DNA of 64,000 nt from Muriiphilus sp048268845 (GCA_048268845.1 JBLWUQ010000014.1:1-64000); one strand, 5' to 3'; positions 19,517 to 28,319 are shown, counted from the stretch's first letter. The notes: generated from the sequence alone by a model not told the origin. Made by a program: numbers and translations.

Positions 19517-20287
19517 TCAGAGCATCAGCCCGCGCCGCACCAGGTTCAGCCCGGCGAACAGCAGGACCACCAGCATCGCGCGGCGGAAGGTCTGTTGCGG
19601 CATCCGGTCGTGGATGCGCAACCCGATTGCCATCCCGGCCAGCGCCGGCACCAATGCAGCCGCAGAAAGCGGGATCGTCGCGGCGTTCAGCACCCCCGAT
19701 TGCAGATGCGCGGCCAAAAGGGCGACGGCACCGATGCCATAGATCACCCCCTGCGCGCGCATCGCCTCGGACTTCTCGGCGCCGATGGCGGTCAGGTAGA
19801 GCACCGTCGGCGGCCCCCAGCTTCCCGACATGCCGCCGATGAACCCGGCGAAGCCGCCAATCAGCAGCTCGTCGCGCGTTCGCGTCTCGGGACGCAGGTT
19901 CAGGGTCCAGCGGCTGAGTTGCAGAACCGCGAACAGCACCATCGGCACGCCGACAAGAACCAGCAGAACCGCCTCGGGAATGACCGCGACAAGCTGCGCC
20001 GAGGACACCAGAAAAACCACCATTATCAACAGGAAAAGCCAGTATCGCCGCACCACGACCAGGGCCGCGCCCAGGCCTTGCCGGAACGCCTGAAAGACGT
20101 TCGTGACCACCGTCGGCAGGATCAGGATCGCCAGCGCCGTTTCGGCCGGCAGGAACGACCCCAGCCCCGACAACACGATCATCGGAAAGGCAAATCCGAC
20201 CGCACCTTTCACGAACCCGGCGAACAGGGTGATGCCCACCGCGGTCACGATCAGCCACAGTGGATAGCCGGAAAAAAATGCGTCCAT
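19517..20287 (-). CDS. TSUP (TauE/SafE) family permease
   Basis: This 256-residue protein has about eight hydrophobic helices and two repeated family motifs: GFVKGAVGFAFPMI in the first half (about 23-36) and GGFAGFIGGMSGSWGPP in the second (about 137-153). The family exports sulfite, sulfoacetate and other organosulfur or organic anions; substrate cannot be assigned. I chose the start at 20287 (MDAFFSGYPLW); the upstream extension is charged and not conserved-looking. It is divergent from the mcd gene. Confidence 0.9.
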   Translation of the reverse strand: MDAFFSGYPLWLIVTAVGITLFAGFVKGAVGFAFPMIVLSGLGSFLPAETALAILILPTVVTNVFQAFRQGLGAALVVVRRYWLFLLIMVVFLVSSAQLVAVIPEAVLLVLVGVPMVLFAVLQLSRWTLNLRPETRTRDELLIGGFAGFIGGMSGSWGPPTVLYLTAIGAEKSEAMRAQGVIYGIGAVALLAAHLQSGVLNAATIPLSAAALVPALAGMAIGLRIHDRMPQQTFRRAMLVVLLFAGLNLVRRGLML

Positions 20288-20453
20288 GAAGCCGAACCTT
20301 TCTACAACTCGGCCGTGTCTAGCGGGATTCCGCCGAGGATGCACATTGTTTCAACACGTTACTTTCATGCGAATTTGCAGTGTTAGGCGAATTTTTATTG
20401 CGCTGCACCTGCAAACTACCTATCACATTCGGAACCGCTTCTAGGGGGCCGCG
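20288..20453. promoter_or_regulatory. Divergent TSUP/mcd promoter region with TTTGCA half-sites
   Basis: This 166-base AT-rich gap holds the promoters for both flanking genes. It contains TTTGCA at 20374-20379 and TGCAAA at 20410-20415 in inverted orientation, and GCGAATTT occurring twice (20369-20376 and 20387-20394). Such half-sites resemble TGCAA-type operators of short-chain acyl-CoA regulators, but no regulator gene of that kind is in the window. An AGGGGG ribosome site lies just before mcd. Confidence 0.4.
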
Positions 20454-22127
20454 ATGCCAAGGGACAATGCCATGACTACACCCGTTCTCGACGATCTTCT
20501 GAGCCTGACCGGGGCTGCCATCGCCCCGGTGGAGGCATTGTTGGCCAGCGCCACGGATCGGGTGCGCGGCGCGGTCACGGAAGGTGGCACGGTCTCGGCG
20601 GCGCTGATCGAGGAACACCAGTCCGCCGCGCATGCGCTGGCCTGGCTTGCGACCTATACCGAGGCGTTGCGGCAGATGCAGGGCTGGGCCACGCGGCTGA
20701 ACGAGGCGGGCGGTTTCGGCGAGATGGAACAACTCATCCACCAGATCGCGTTTGGCGAATACCTCTCGCAGATCACCGGCGGCATCCCGATGAGCCAGGG
20801 CGAGATTGCCCGCCCGCAGGACATGTTCCTGACCCAGGACGACCAGCTTGGGATGATGTCCGACGCGGTGATGACCCTGACCCAAAACGGCAACAGCCCC
20901 GCCGCCCGCGCCCGGCTGGTCGCGCTGATGCAGGACAATGCCGGTCACGCGACCTTCGGGGCCACCGGGCTGGACGATGAGCTTGAGATGATCCGCGACC
21001 AGTTCCGCCGTTACGCCGAAGAAAAGGTCGCTCCCCACGCGCATGGCTGGCATCTGCGTGACGAGCTGATCCCGATGGGGATCCTCACGGAACTGGGTGA
21101 AATGGGCGTGTTCGGGTTGACCATCCCCGAGGACTTCGGCGGGCTTGGCCTGTCGAAGGCCTCGATGGTGGTGGTCTCCGAGGAGCTTTCGCGCGGCTAT
21201 ATCGGCGTCGGATCGCTCGGCACGCGGTCTGAAATCGCCGCCGAACTGATCCTGGCGGGCGGCACCGATGCGCAGAAACAGGCGTGGCTGCCCCGCATCG
21301 CCTCGGGCGAGGCGCTGCCGACGGCGGTGTTCACCGAACCCAATACCGGCTCGGACCTCGGCAGCCTGCGCACCCGGGCGGCAAGGGTTGGCGACGCCTA
21401 CGAAATCACCGGCAACAAGACCTGGATCACCCACGCCGCACGCGCCAACGTGATGACGCTGATGGCGCGCACGGACCCCGAGACCGACAATTACCGTGGG
21501 CTGTCGATGTTTCTGGCCGAGAAGGAACCGGGCACCGAGGCCGACCCCTTCCCCACCCCCGGCATGACCGGCGGCGAGATCGAAGTGTTGGGCTACCGCG
21601 GCATGAAGGAATACGAACTGGGCTTTGACGGCTTCAAGGTGCCGGCGGGGAACCTGTTGGGCGGCGTCGAGGGTCAGGGCTTCAAGCAGCTCATGCAGAC
21701 CTTCGAGTCCGCCCGCATCCAGACCGCCGCGCGCGCCATCGGCGTGGCGCAATCGGCGCTTGAGGTCGGGATGCAATACGCCGTTGACCGCAAGCAGTTC
21801 GGCAAACCCCTGATCGCCTTTCCGCGTGTTGCGGGCAAGCTGGCGATGATGGCGGTCGAGATCATGGTGGCGCGGCAACTGACCTATTTCGCGGCCTGGG
21901 AAAAGGACCACGACCGGCGCTGCGACCTCGAGGCCGGGATGGCCAAGCTCATCGGCGCGCGGGTCGCCTGGGCGGCGGCGGACAACGCGCTGCAGATCCA
22001 CGGCGGCAATGGCTTCGCGCTGGAATACCAGATCAGCCGCATTCTGTGCGACGCGCGGATACTCAACATCTTCGAAGGTGCCGCCGAAATTCAGGCAAAC
22101 GTGATCGCGCGCCGTCTTCTGGGCTGA
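20454..22127 (+). CDS. mcd: Probable (2S)-methylsuccinyl-CoA dehydrogenase
   Basis: This is a 557-residue flavin acyl-CoA dehydrogenase. About 170 N-terminal residues precede the usual fold, which begins near MIRDQFRRYAEEKVAPHA; that long extension is a hallmark of methylsuccinyl-CoA dehydrogenase. The flavin/substrate motif reads VFTEPNTGSDLGSLRTRA instead of the common LTEPGAGSD, and the C-terminal domain has the FGKPLIAFPRVAGKLA and QIHGGNGFALEYQISR segments. Mcd oxidises methylsuccinyl-CoA to mesaconyl-CoA in the ethylmalonyl-CoA pathway, passing electrons to ETF. A different long acyl-CoA dehydrogenase is the alternative. The start is supported by AGGGGG. Confidence 0.8.
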   Translation: MPRDNAMTTPVLDDLLSLTGAAIAPVEALLASATDRVRGAVTEGGTVSAALIEEHQSAAHALAWLATYTEALRQMQGWATRLNEAGGFGEMEQLIHQIAFGEYLSQITGGIPMSQGEIARPQDMFLTQDDQLGMMSDAVMTLTQNGNSPAARARLVALMQDNAGHATFGATGLDDELEMIRDQFRRYAEEKVAPHAHGWHLRDELIPMGILTELGEMGVFGLTIPEDFGGLGLSKASMVVVSEELSRGYIGVGSLGTRSEIAAELILAGGTDAQKQAWLPRIASGEALPTAVFTEPNTGSDLGSLRTRAARVGDAYEITGNKTWITHAARANVMTLMARTDPETDNYRGLSMFLAEKEPGTEADPFPTPGMTGGEIEVLGYRGMKEYELGFDGFKVPAGNLLGGVEGQGFKQLMQTFESARIQTAARAIGVAQSALEVGMQYAVDRKQFGKPLIAFPRVAGKLAMMAVEIMVARQLTYFAAWEKDHDRRCDLEAGMAKLIGARVAWAAADNALQIHGGNGFALEYQISRILCDARILNIFEGAAEIQANVIARRLLG

Positions 22128-22146
22128 GCAGGGCGCGCGACAATGT

Positions 22147-22177
22147 GCCCACCCGGAACGGTGGGCGATTTTCTTTT
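22147..22177 (+). terminator. Intrinsic terminator after mcd
   Basis: The stem GCCCACC / GGTGGGC with loop CGGAAC is followed by GATTTTCTTTT. It separates mcd from the TetR gene. Confidence 0.9.
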
Positions 22178-22233
22178 GCACTTGCAGCATTTCCTTGCTA
22201 GGGCTCCCTGCGCGACCGTATTGGAGGCGCAGA

Positions 22234-22785
22234 ATGTCGGAAATATCACCCCGCCTTTCGCCGGATGACTGGTTCAGAACCGGCTTTCAGGCGCTCAGCG
22301 CACGAGGCCCGGAAGGCCTGAAAGCCGAACCCTTGGCCCGCATGATCGGCGCCACGAAGGGCAGTTTTTATTGGCATTTCAAGGATGTGCCCGATTTCAA
22401 GCGGCGCATGGCAGCACGCTGGGAAGCCCGCGCATTGTCGGCTCTGGCCGAGGTGGCCGAGGCTGGCGGCACACCGACGCAAAGGCTCTACCGTCTGGGC
22501 GAGGTAGTCGCCGAAGCGATGCGACCCGATGGCGAGGAAGTGGCGATGCGGGCCTGGGCGCAGGGCGACTATGATGCAAGCGCAGCAATTGCCGAAGTCG
22601 ACAAGATACGGCTGGGCTACCTGTCTGCGGTGCTTGGGCAGATCGGGTTGTCGAACCCGGATTTCGCCCGCATCATCTATGGTGCCGAGCTTGGCATGGG
22701 CATGATCGGCGGCACCGATGCCAAGGCGGCGGGTGAATCCGTCTCGACCCTGATCGCCGCACTGGTCGCGCTTCAGGACGCCTGA
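22234..22785 (+). CDS. TetR-family transcriptional regulator
   Basis: This 183-residue regulator has an N-terminal helix-turn-helix of TetR type (about 8-52), seen in RMIGATKGSFYWHFKDVPDFKR, and an all-helical ligand domain without recognisable ligand residues. A GGAGG ribosome site lies before the ATG at 22234; the longer frame starting at 22195 precedes this site and is rejected. It lies downstream of mcd but behind a terminator, so it has its own promoter. It overlaps the convergent recO by 13 bases at the 3' ends. Its target is unknown. Confidence 0.9.
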   Translation: MSEISPRLSPDDWFRTGFQALSARGPEGLKAEPLARMIGATKGSFYWHFKDVPDFKRRMAARWEARALSALAEVAEAGGTPTQRLYRLGEVVAEAMRPDGEEVAMRAWAQGDYDASAAIAEVDKIRLGYLSAVLGQIGLSNPDFARIIYGAELGMGMIGGTDAKAAGESVSTLIAALVALQDA

Positions 22786-23498
22786 CGCGCCAGCCGGTCG
22801 ACCAGCCGCGCCCGCGCCTCGGGCAGCGGCCGGTTGCCCAGCGAATGAGCCAGCCCGTGCCGCAGGAAATGGCCCGTGGTCGTCAAGCCTTCAACGACAC
22901 CCGCCGCCCCTTCCGTCACCACCCCCAGCAGTTCCGGCGGCAGAGGCAGCATCCGGTCTGCCCATTCACCGGCGCCTTCGGCACTGACCGCCCGGCCAGA
23001 CTTGGGCGAGACATAGACCAGATCATCCGCCTCGCCCGTCACCGCGCAGGCCGACAGGTCCAGCCCGAAGCCCAGTTCCTCGAGCAACGCCAGTTCCCAT
23101 TGCAGATAGGCCACCGGCCATGCGTCGGTCTGACCAAGCAGGTCGAACATCGCAACACTGTGGGCATAGAGCCGGGGATGCGCCTCACGTTCCGGCAGCG
23201 CGAAGGACAAAAGCGCGGTCATCGCATTCAGCCCGGCCAGCGCCAGACGGTCCGACATGATCCCGGCACGGCTTTTCACCGGCTCGACGGTGAAGGCGCC
23301 CAGATGATCCTCAAGCCGCGCGCGCCAGTTCAGGTCAAGCTGCGCGCCGGGTTGCAGGATCGGGGCGATCTTGCGCGACACGCCGCCGCGCACCACCCCG
23401 GCGTGGCGTCCGTGATCCGCGGTGAACACCTCGACGATCACCGAGGTTTCGCCATGCTTGCGCACGGACAGCAAAGTGCCTTGGTCGCGCCAATCCAT
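22773..23498 (-). CDS. recO: DNA repair protein RecO
   Basis: This 241-residue protein has the RecO N-terminal OB fold (MDWRDQGTLLSVRKHGET, then VVRGGVSRK) and a C-terminal helical domain with LELGFGLD-type sequence at about 120-145. RecO works with RecF and RecR to load RecA and anneal single strands. Two upstream ATGs (23507 and 23510) exist; I chose 23498 because the family N terminus starts with this Trp-Arg-Asp segment. The zinc-type cysteine cluster seen in some RecO proteins is not evident. It is not part of the era operon here. Confidence 0.93.
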   Translation of the reverse strand: MDWRDQGTLLSVRKHGETSVIVEVFTADHGRHAGVVRGGVSRKIAPILQPGAQLDLNWRARLEDHLGAFTVEPVKSRAGIMSDRLALAGLNAMTALLSFALPEREAHPRLYAHSVAMFDLLGQTDAWPVAYLQWELALLEELGFGLDLSACAVTGEADDLVYVSPKSGRAVSAEGAGEWADRMLPLPPELLGVVTEGAAGVVEGLTTTGHFLRHGLAHSLGNRPLPEARARLVDRLARQAS

Positions 23499-23572
23499 GC
23501 CCTGCATCATCCACGCCCGAGGCAGGCGCGCAAGCCCTTGCGCGACCGCCGCTTTGGCGCAAGGTTCGGGGC

Positions 23573-24178
23573 ATGATGCTCTCGCCCGCCGCCCGCCTCG
23601 CTGCCGCCCTGCTGGCCGCCGTTGCCGCCGTCTCGATTGCGGTGCAATCCACCGTTATCCCCGACGGTCCCGACACGATTGGCGGGACGATCTGGGTCAT
23701 GGCCGGGTATTTCACCATCCTGACCAACGCGCTGATCGTGATCAGCACCGGAGCCATGGCGGCGCGGGGCCGTGCGCTGTCGCCGGGATGGCTGGGCGGT
23801 CTGACGCTTTGGATCGCGATTGTCGGCGTGATCTATCACACCATGCTGTCGGATCTGTGGAACCCGCAGGGGCTGGCGTGGTGGGCCGATCAGGGCTTGC
23901 ACAGTGCGGTGCCCGCCCTGACGTTCCTGTGGTGGGCGGGTTTCGCGCCCAAGGCCGGGCTGGGCTGGCGTCATGCCGCGCTCTGGCTGATCTGGCCGCT
24001 GATCTATGCCGCCTATGCGCTGATCCGGGCCGGGTTCACCGGCGCCTATCCCTATCCGTTCATCGACCTCAACGTGCTCAGCCTTGGCGCCTTCGCGGCA
24101 AACGTCGCGTGGCTGTCGCTCGGGTTCTTTCTGGGCGGGCTGGTCCTTGTCGGGCTGGCGCGGCTTATCCGTCGCTGA
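23573..24178 (+). CDS. Pr6Pr-family integral membrane protein
   Basis: This 201-residue protein has about six hydrophobic helices and the pattern GYFTILTNALIV plus IYHTMLS, WWADQGLH and PYPFIDLNVLS typical of the Pr6Pr (FAR-17a/AIG1-like) family. Some eukaryotic relatives are lipid hydrolases using a Thr and His; the Thr in the FTILTN segment and the His in ADQGLH are candidates by position. The bacterial function is not established. It overlaps the DUF1491 gene by 14 bases at the convergent 3' ends. Confidence 0.84.
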   Translation: MMLSPAARLAAALLAAVAAVSIAVQSTVIPDGPDTIGGTIWVMAGYFTILTNALIVISTGAMAARGRALSPGWLGGLTLWIAIVGVIYHTMLSDLWNPQGLAWWADQGLHSAVPALTFLWWAGFAPKAGLGWRHAALWLIWPLIYAAYALIRAGFTGAYPYPFIDLNVLSLGAFAANVAWLSLGFFLGGLVLVGLARLIRR

Positions 24179-24500
24179 GGCCGGGCTGATCCAGCAGGTG
24201 CCGCCCGCGCGCGTCCTCGACCTCGATCACCCAGAGGTCGGGGTCATGGCCGCGCTGACGCGCGATCGCCGCGTCGACCTCGGGTTCCGGCCCATCCGCG
24301 AGCACGTCCCATTTGCGCGCGCCGGTCATCAGGTCGAAAGTGCGCTGGAACGCCTGTGCCCGCCCGTTGAGCGTGGCGAGCTTGACCAGAACCGCGCCCG
24401 CCGTGTCATCGCCGCGCGCGACGACATAGACCGGGATGCCCTCGGCCTGAAGCCGCGCCAGATAGGCGGCGACCCAGATGCCGCTGGCAAGTCGGCTCAT
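24165..24500 (-). CDS. DUF1491-family protein
   Basis: This 111-residue protein has the layout of DUF1491, an alphaproteobacterial family with no assigned function: an N-terminal SGIWVAAYLARLQAEGIPVYV segment, a central KLATLNGRAQAFQRT and a C-terminal DPDLWVIEVEDARGRHLL. Its ATG overlaps the era stop (ATGA), making it the last gene of the lepB-rnc-eamA-era chain. The stable position after era suggests a link to RNA or membrane biogenesis, which is inference. Confidence 0.83.
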   Translation of the reverse strand: MSRLASGIWVAAYLARLQAEGIPVYVVARGDDTAGAVLVKLATLNGRAQAFQRTFDLMTGARKWDVLADGPEPEVDAAIARQRGHDPDLWVIEVEDARGRHLLDQPGLSDG

Positions 24501-25405
24501 GTGTTCCCGTCTTTGAAGTCGAGGCCCATTTCCGAATAGCGCTCGCTTTCCTCCAGCCAGTTCGGGCGCACCTTGACCTGCAGGAACAGGTGCACCTTGC
24601 GCCCCATGAATTCCTCAAGCTCGGCGCGCGCCGCCTGGCTGACCGCCTTGACCGTCTCGCCCTTCCTGCCCAGCACGATGCCCTTGTGGCCATCGCGCAT
24701 GACATAGATCACCTGGTCGATCCGGGCCGAGCCGTCCTTGCGCTCTTCCCAGTTCTCGGTCTCGACGGTCAGTTGATAGGGCAATTCCTGATGCAGCCGC
24801 AGCGTCAGCTTCTCGCGCGTGATCTCGGCGGCGATCATCCGCAGCGGCAGGTCCGCGATCTGGTCTTCGGGATAGAGCCACGGCCCCTCCGGCAGCCGCG
24901 CCGCCAGCCATTTGCGCAGATCGTCGACGCCGTGGCCCTTTTCGGCGGAAATCATGAAGGTCTCGGCAAAGGGATAAAGCTCGTTCATCTCCTTGGTCAG
25001 GGCCAGCAGCGTCTCGGACTTGACGCGGTCGATCTTGTTGATCGCCAGCGCCACGGTTCGGCCGGTGCCGATGTCGCCAAGGCGATCGAGAATACGCTTG
25101 ACGCCCTCGGTCACGCCGCGATGCGCCTCGATCAGCAGGACCACGATGTCGGCATCCGCAGCCCCGCCCCATGCCGCCGCCACCATCGCCCGGTCCAACC
25201 GGCGCTTGGGCTGGAACAGCCCCGGCGTGTCGACAAAGACGATCTGGGCATCGCCCTCGATCGCGACGCCGCGAATCCGGGTGCGGGTGGTCTGCACCTT
25301 GTGGGTGACGATCGAGACCTTCGCCCCGACCATGCGGTTCGTAAGGGTCGACTTGCCCGCATTGGGCTCGCCGATCAGGGCGACAAATCCGGCGCGTGTG
25401 GTCAC
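24497..25405 (-). CDS. era: GTPase Era
   Basis: This 302-residue GTPase is needed for 16S rRNA maturation and 30S assembly. The G1 loop GEPNAGKST is at 12-20, G3 DTPGLF at about 58-63, G4 NKID near 124, and the C-terminal KH domain carries GHKGIVLGRKGETVKAV (about 233-249). The GTG start at 25405 overlaps the stop of the upstream EamA gene (GTGA), and its stop overlaps DUF1491. Gene order after rnc is conserved across alphaproteobacteria. Confidence 0.97.
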   Translation of the reverse strand: MTTRAGFVALIGEPNAGKSTLTNRMVGAKVSIVTHKVQTTRTRIRGVAIEGDAQIVFVDTPGLFQPKRRLDRAMVAAAWGGAADADIVVLLIEAHRGVTEGVKRILDRLGDIGTGRTVALAINKIDRVKSETLLALTKEMNELYPFAETFMISAEKGHGVDDLRKWLAARLPEGPWLYPEDQIADLPLRMIAAEITREKLTLRLHQELPYQLTVETENWEERKDGSARIDQVIYVMRDGHKGIVLGRKGETVKAVSQAARAELEEFMGRKVHLFLQVKVRPNWLEESERYSEMGLDFKDGNT

Positions 25406-26313
25406 GGTCTGCGGTGTCCTTCAATGGGGGCCCTTGCGGCGACCCCGGTTTTTCCTTGTCGCCTGCCACTGAGCAGCATGTAAACCCCGCTGGCGACGAT
25501 CAGCGCCGCCCCGGCGAGGGTAAGCGCATCGGGGCGTTCGGCAAAGACTACATAGGCAATCACGAGCGCGACCAGAAGGCGCGAATAGCGGAACGGCGCC
25601 ACCACCGACACTTCTCCGCTGCGCATCGCGGTGGTCAGCGCGTTATAGGCGCCCACCCCGAACATCGCGGTGCCGATGACCGCAGCCACGGCGCGCGGTG
25701 TCGCCTGCGTCGGCCATTCCGGGTTGAAGGCGGCCAGGATCAGGCCCGCCGCGAAGACTACCATGAACCCCAGCGTGCCAAGCTGCTTGCCCGAAACCGA
25801 GGGCGGGCTGGCGCGCGTCGCCAGATCGCGCCCGGCAAAGCCCAGCATCCCGAGAACGGCGAAGATCACCGTCGGCTCGAACGCAGCGGGCGACGGGCGC
25901 AGGATCATCAGGACGCCGGCAAAGCCCAGCCCCGAGACGACCCAGCGCCGCGCGCCGACCTTCTCGCCAAACAGCGCCGCCGCGCCCAAGGTCACGACCA
26001 GCGGCGTCGCCTGAAGGATCGCGGATGTCGTGGCAAGCGGCACGAAGGCAAGGCTGAGCGCGTAGAACAGCCGCCCCGAAAGCTCCATCGCCGAGCGCAA
26101 GAGCAGGCCCCGCGACAGGAAGGCCGGGTGCAGCACAGGCTCGCCCGCCTGAACCGACAGGCCCGCCGCGAACAGCATCCCGAACAGGCCGAAACCCACC
26201 AGCGCGATGCCCTTGGGCAGATCCTCGATGGCGATCTTGAACAGCATGTCCTCGACGGAAAAGGCGCACATGGCCAGCACCATGTAGAGGCTGCCGCGCA
26301 GGTTGCCGGACAT
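25402..26313 (-). CDS. DMT-superfamily transporter (EamA type)
   Basis: This 303-residue protein has ten predicted helices in two EamA repeats, each with its own loop (MCAFSVEDMLFKIAI in the first half, VGAYNALTTAMRSGEVSVVAPFRY in the second). Such proteins export small metabolites; substrate is unknown. The ATG at 26313 overlaps the rnc stop by one base (TGATG). The longer frame to 26502 lies inside rnc and is rejected. Placing a drug/metabolite exporter between rnc and era is unusual for this operon, in which rnc is usually followed directly by era or recO. Confidence 0.9.
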   Translation of the reverse strand: MSGNLRGSLYMVLAMCAFSVEDMLFKIAIEDLPKGIALVGFGLFGMLFAAGLSVQAGEPVLHPAFLSRGLLLRSAMELSGRLFYALSLAFVPLATTSAILQATPLVVTLGAAALFGEKVGARRWVVSGLGFAGVLMILRPSPAAFEPTVIFAVLGMLGFAGRDLATRASPPSVSGKQLGTLGFMVVFAAGLILAAFNPEWPTQATPRAVAAVIGTAMFGVGAYNALTTAMRSGEVSVVAPFRYSRLLVALVIAYVVFAERPDALTLAGAALIVASGVYMLLSGRRQGKTGVAARAPIEGHRRP

Positions 26314-26993
26314 CAGCCCTCCAGCCGGTCGAGCAGCGTCTTCGCCGCCGCCTGTTCCGCCGCGCGCTTGGATTTCGCCCGTGCCGTGGCGGTCTCGCCA
26401 CTGCTGATCCGCGCCTCGATGGTGAAGGTCGGGGCATGGTCGGGGCCGTCGCGGGCGGTCTCGACATAGCTCGGCGGCTCCAGCCCGCGCGCCTGCGCCC
26501 ATTCCTGCAGGCTGGTCTTGGCGTCGCGGGCGTCGGCCTCGACCGTCTCGACCCGCTCGCCCCAGAGCCTGAGCACCACGTCGCGCGCCGCGTCGAACCC
26601 GGCATCGAGATAGACCGCCGCGATCACCGCCTCCATCGCGTCGCCCAGCAGTGCCTGTTTGCGCCGCCCGCCCGACATCATCTCGGAGCGGCCGAGTTTC
26701 AGAACCTCACCCAGATCGACCGATTGCGCCACCTCGGCGCAGGCTTCCTTGCGCACCAGCGCGTTGAAGCGCGGCGCAAGCTGGCCCTCGCTGGCCGCCT
26801 TGTCGCCCGCCAGCAGCGCCTCGGCCATCACCAGCCCAAGAACCCGGTCGCCGAGAAACTCGAGCCGCTGGTTGTCGGGGCGTGTGTCCGAGGAAAACGA
26901 GCCATGCGTCAGCGCGCGGATCAGAAGTTCGGGCCGGGCGAAATCATGCCCGATCCGCTCGGCGAACGCCGCAAGCTCTCGCGACAGTTTCAT
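26313..26993 (-). CDS. rnc: Ribonuclease III
   Basis: This 226-residue double-strand-specific endoribonuclease processes rRNA precursors and regulatory RNAs. The signature NQRLEFLGDRVLG is near 40-52 (first position of the usual NERLEFLGD is Gln), the second catalytic acidic cluster is ALLGDAMEAVIAAVYLDAG (about 114-132), and a double-strand RNA-binding domain follows (about 155-226). Its ATG overlaps the lepB stop (ATGA). The Gln in the signature is a tolerated variant in this family rather than a catalytic loss, since the essential Glu and Asp remain. Confidence 0.97.
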   Translation of the reverse strand: MKLSRELAAFAERIGHDFARPELLIRALTHGSFSSDTRPDNQRLEFLGDRVLGLVMAEALLAGDKAASEGQLAPRFNALVRKEACAEVAQSVDLGEVLKLGRSEMMSGGRRKQALLGDAMEAVIAAVYLDAGFDAARDVVLRLWGERVETVEADARDAKTSLQEWAQARGLEPPSYVETARDGPDHAPTFTIEARISSGETATARAKSKRAAEQAAAKTLLDRLEG

Positions 26994-27766
26994 TCGAGCT
27001 TCTTGAAGAACCGATCGCCGCGCCAGGTCCAGAAATAGACCAGCCGCTTGCCCGCGGCCGAAAAGATCACCCGGTCGACCCGGCCCAGCAGAAACTCTTC
27101 GGGCACCATGCCGACGCCGCCGGCGCGCTGGCTGACCCGGCTGTCGGTCGAGTTGTCACGGTTGTCGCCCATGAAGAAGTAGTTGCCCTCTGGCACCGTG
27201 AACACGTTGGTGTTGTCGAGCGGCTGGTCATAGACGTTCAGGATGCTGTGCTCGATCCCGCCGGGCAGCGTCTCGATGAAACGGTCCTTGATGCAGTCGC
27301 CGCCCTGACCCACCGGCCGGTTGGCGCAGAGCGGCGTGGTGCCGAAGCTGCCCTGACGCTCGAAGGTCTCGATGAACTGGCCCGCGGGTTCCTGCGGCAT
27401 CGCCTCGTCGTTGATGTAGAGCACGCCGTCCTTCATCTGGATGCGGTCGCCCGGCAGGCCGATCAGGCGCTTGACGTAATCGGTCGCCAGCGTCGGGTGA
27501 CGGAAGACGACGATATCGCCGCGCTCGGGGTCCGAGCCGAGGATGCGGCCCGGAAACGGGCAGGCCGAGAACGGGCAGGAATGGCGCGAATAGCCGTAGG
27601 CCATCTTGTTGACGAAGACGAAATCGCCGATCAGCATCGTGTCCTTCATCGACCCGGTGGGAATCCAGAACGGCTGGAAAAACAGGGTGCGGAAGATGCC
27701 GGCGATGATCAGGGCCCAGAATACGGTCTTGATCGTCTCGACGATGCCTTCTTTCTTCTCGGCCAT
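26990..27766 (-). CDS. lepB: Signal peptidase I
   Basis: This 258-residue leader peptidase has one N-terminal membrane helix (about 13-30), the catalytic Ser39 in IPTGSM and the general-base Lys99 in DYVKRLIGLPGDR, plus the box E motif GDNRDNSTDSR. It cleaves Sec and Tat signal peptides. The start at 27766 (MAEKKEGIVETIK) is chosen because the longer frame runs through the divergent promoter region. Four cysteines lie in the segment between boxes C and D and in the insert near residue 160. Confidence 0.97.
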   Translation of the reverse strand: MAEKKEGIVETIKTVFWALIIAGIFRTLFFQPFWIPTGSMKDTMLIGDFVFVNKMAYGYSRHSCPFSACPFPGRILGSDPERGDIVVFRHPTLATDYVKRLIGLPGDRIQMKDGVLYINDEAMPQEPAGQFIETFERQGSFGTTPLCANRPVGQGGDCIKDRFIETLPGGIEHSILNVYDQPLDNTNVFTVPEGNYFFMGDNRDNSTDSRVSQRAGGVGMVPEEFLLGRVDRVIFSAAGKRLVYFWTWRGDRFFKKLE

Positions 27767-27949
27767 GTTGTCCCCGCCTCGGCTGTTGGTGTCCCGCGAT
27801 ATGAGCCGCACCGAAAGGCGAGTCAACCCGGCCGCTCGGGTGGTGCTGGACCGGCCATGCCGCAATGCAGCCAAATCCGCTTGCCATCCGGGCGGTTTGT
27901 GCATAGATAACCCGCTCACACTCGTCCCAAGCTTGGATTGGAGTCTCAC
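27767..27949. promoter_or_regulatory. Divergent lepB/rpoZ promoter region
   Basis: This 183-base gap separates divergent lepB and rpoZ. It must hold both promoters. The GGAG ribosome site of rpoZ lies at its right end. No repeat, hairpin or small gene stood out. Confidence 0.5.
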
Positions 27950-28306
27950 ATGGCCCGCGTGACGGTTGAAGATTGCGTTGACAAGGTTCCGAACCGGTTC
28001 GAACTGGTGATGCTTGCCGCCCATCGGGCGCGCGAGATCGCGGCCGGCTCGCCGGTGACGGTCGATCGCGACAACGACAAGAACCCGGTCGTGGCGCTGC
28101 GCGAGATCGCGGAAGAAACCCAGACCGCCGACGACCTGCGCGAGCGGATGATCGAGTCCAACCAGACCCAGATCGAAGTGGACACGCCCGAGGAAGACCA
28201 GATGGCGCTGCTTATGGGTGCCGAGGCGGCCGACAGGCCCGCCCGTGACGACATGGACGAAGACAACCTGTTGCGCGCCCTGATGGAAGCCCAGGGTCAG
28301 GGCTGA
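27950..28306 (+). CDS. rpoZ: RNA polymerase omega subunit
   Basis: This 118-residue subunit stabilises RNA polymerase and forms part of one ppGpp-binding site in proteobacteria. The N terminus MARVTVEDCVDKVPNRFELV and the segment LAAHRAREI are diagnostic; the C-terminal half is acidic, as usual in alphaproteobacteria. The ATG at 27950 is preferred over one four codons upstream because of the family N terminus and a GGAG site. It is followed 13 bases later by rel, so the polymerase subunit and the ppGpp synthetase share an operon. Confidence 0.96.
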   Translation: MARVTVEDCVDKVPNRFELVMLAAHRAREIAAGSPVTVDRDNDKNPVVALREIAEETQTADDLRERMIESNQTQIEVDTPEEDQMALLMGAEAADRPARDDMDEDNLLRALMEAQGQG

Positions 28307-28319
28307 GGGCGGGAGCACC

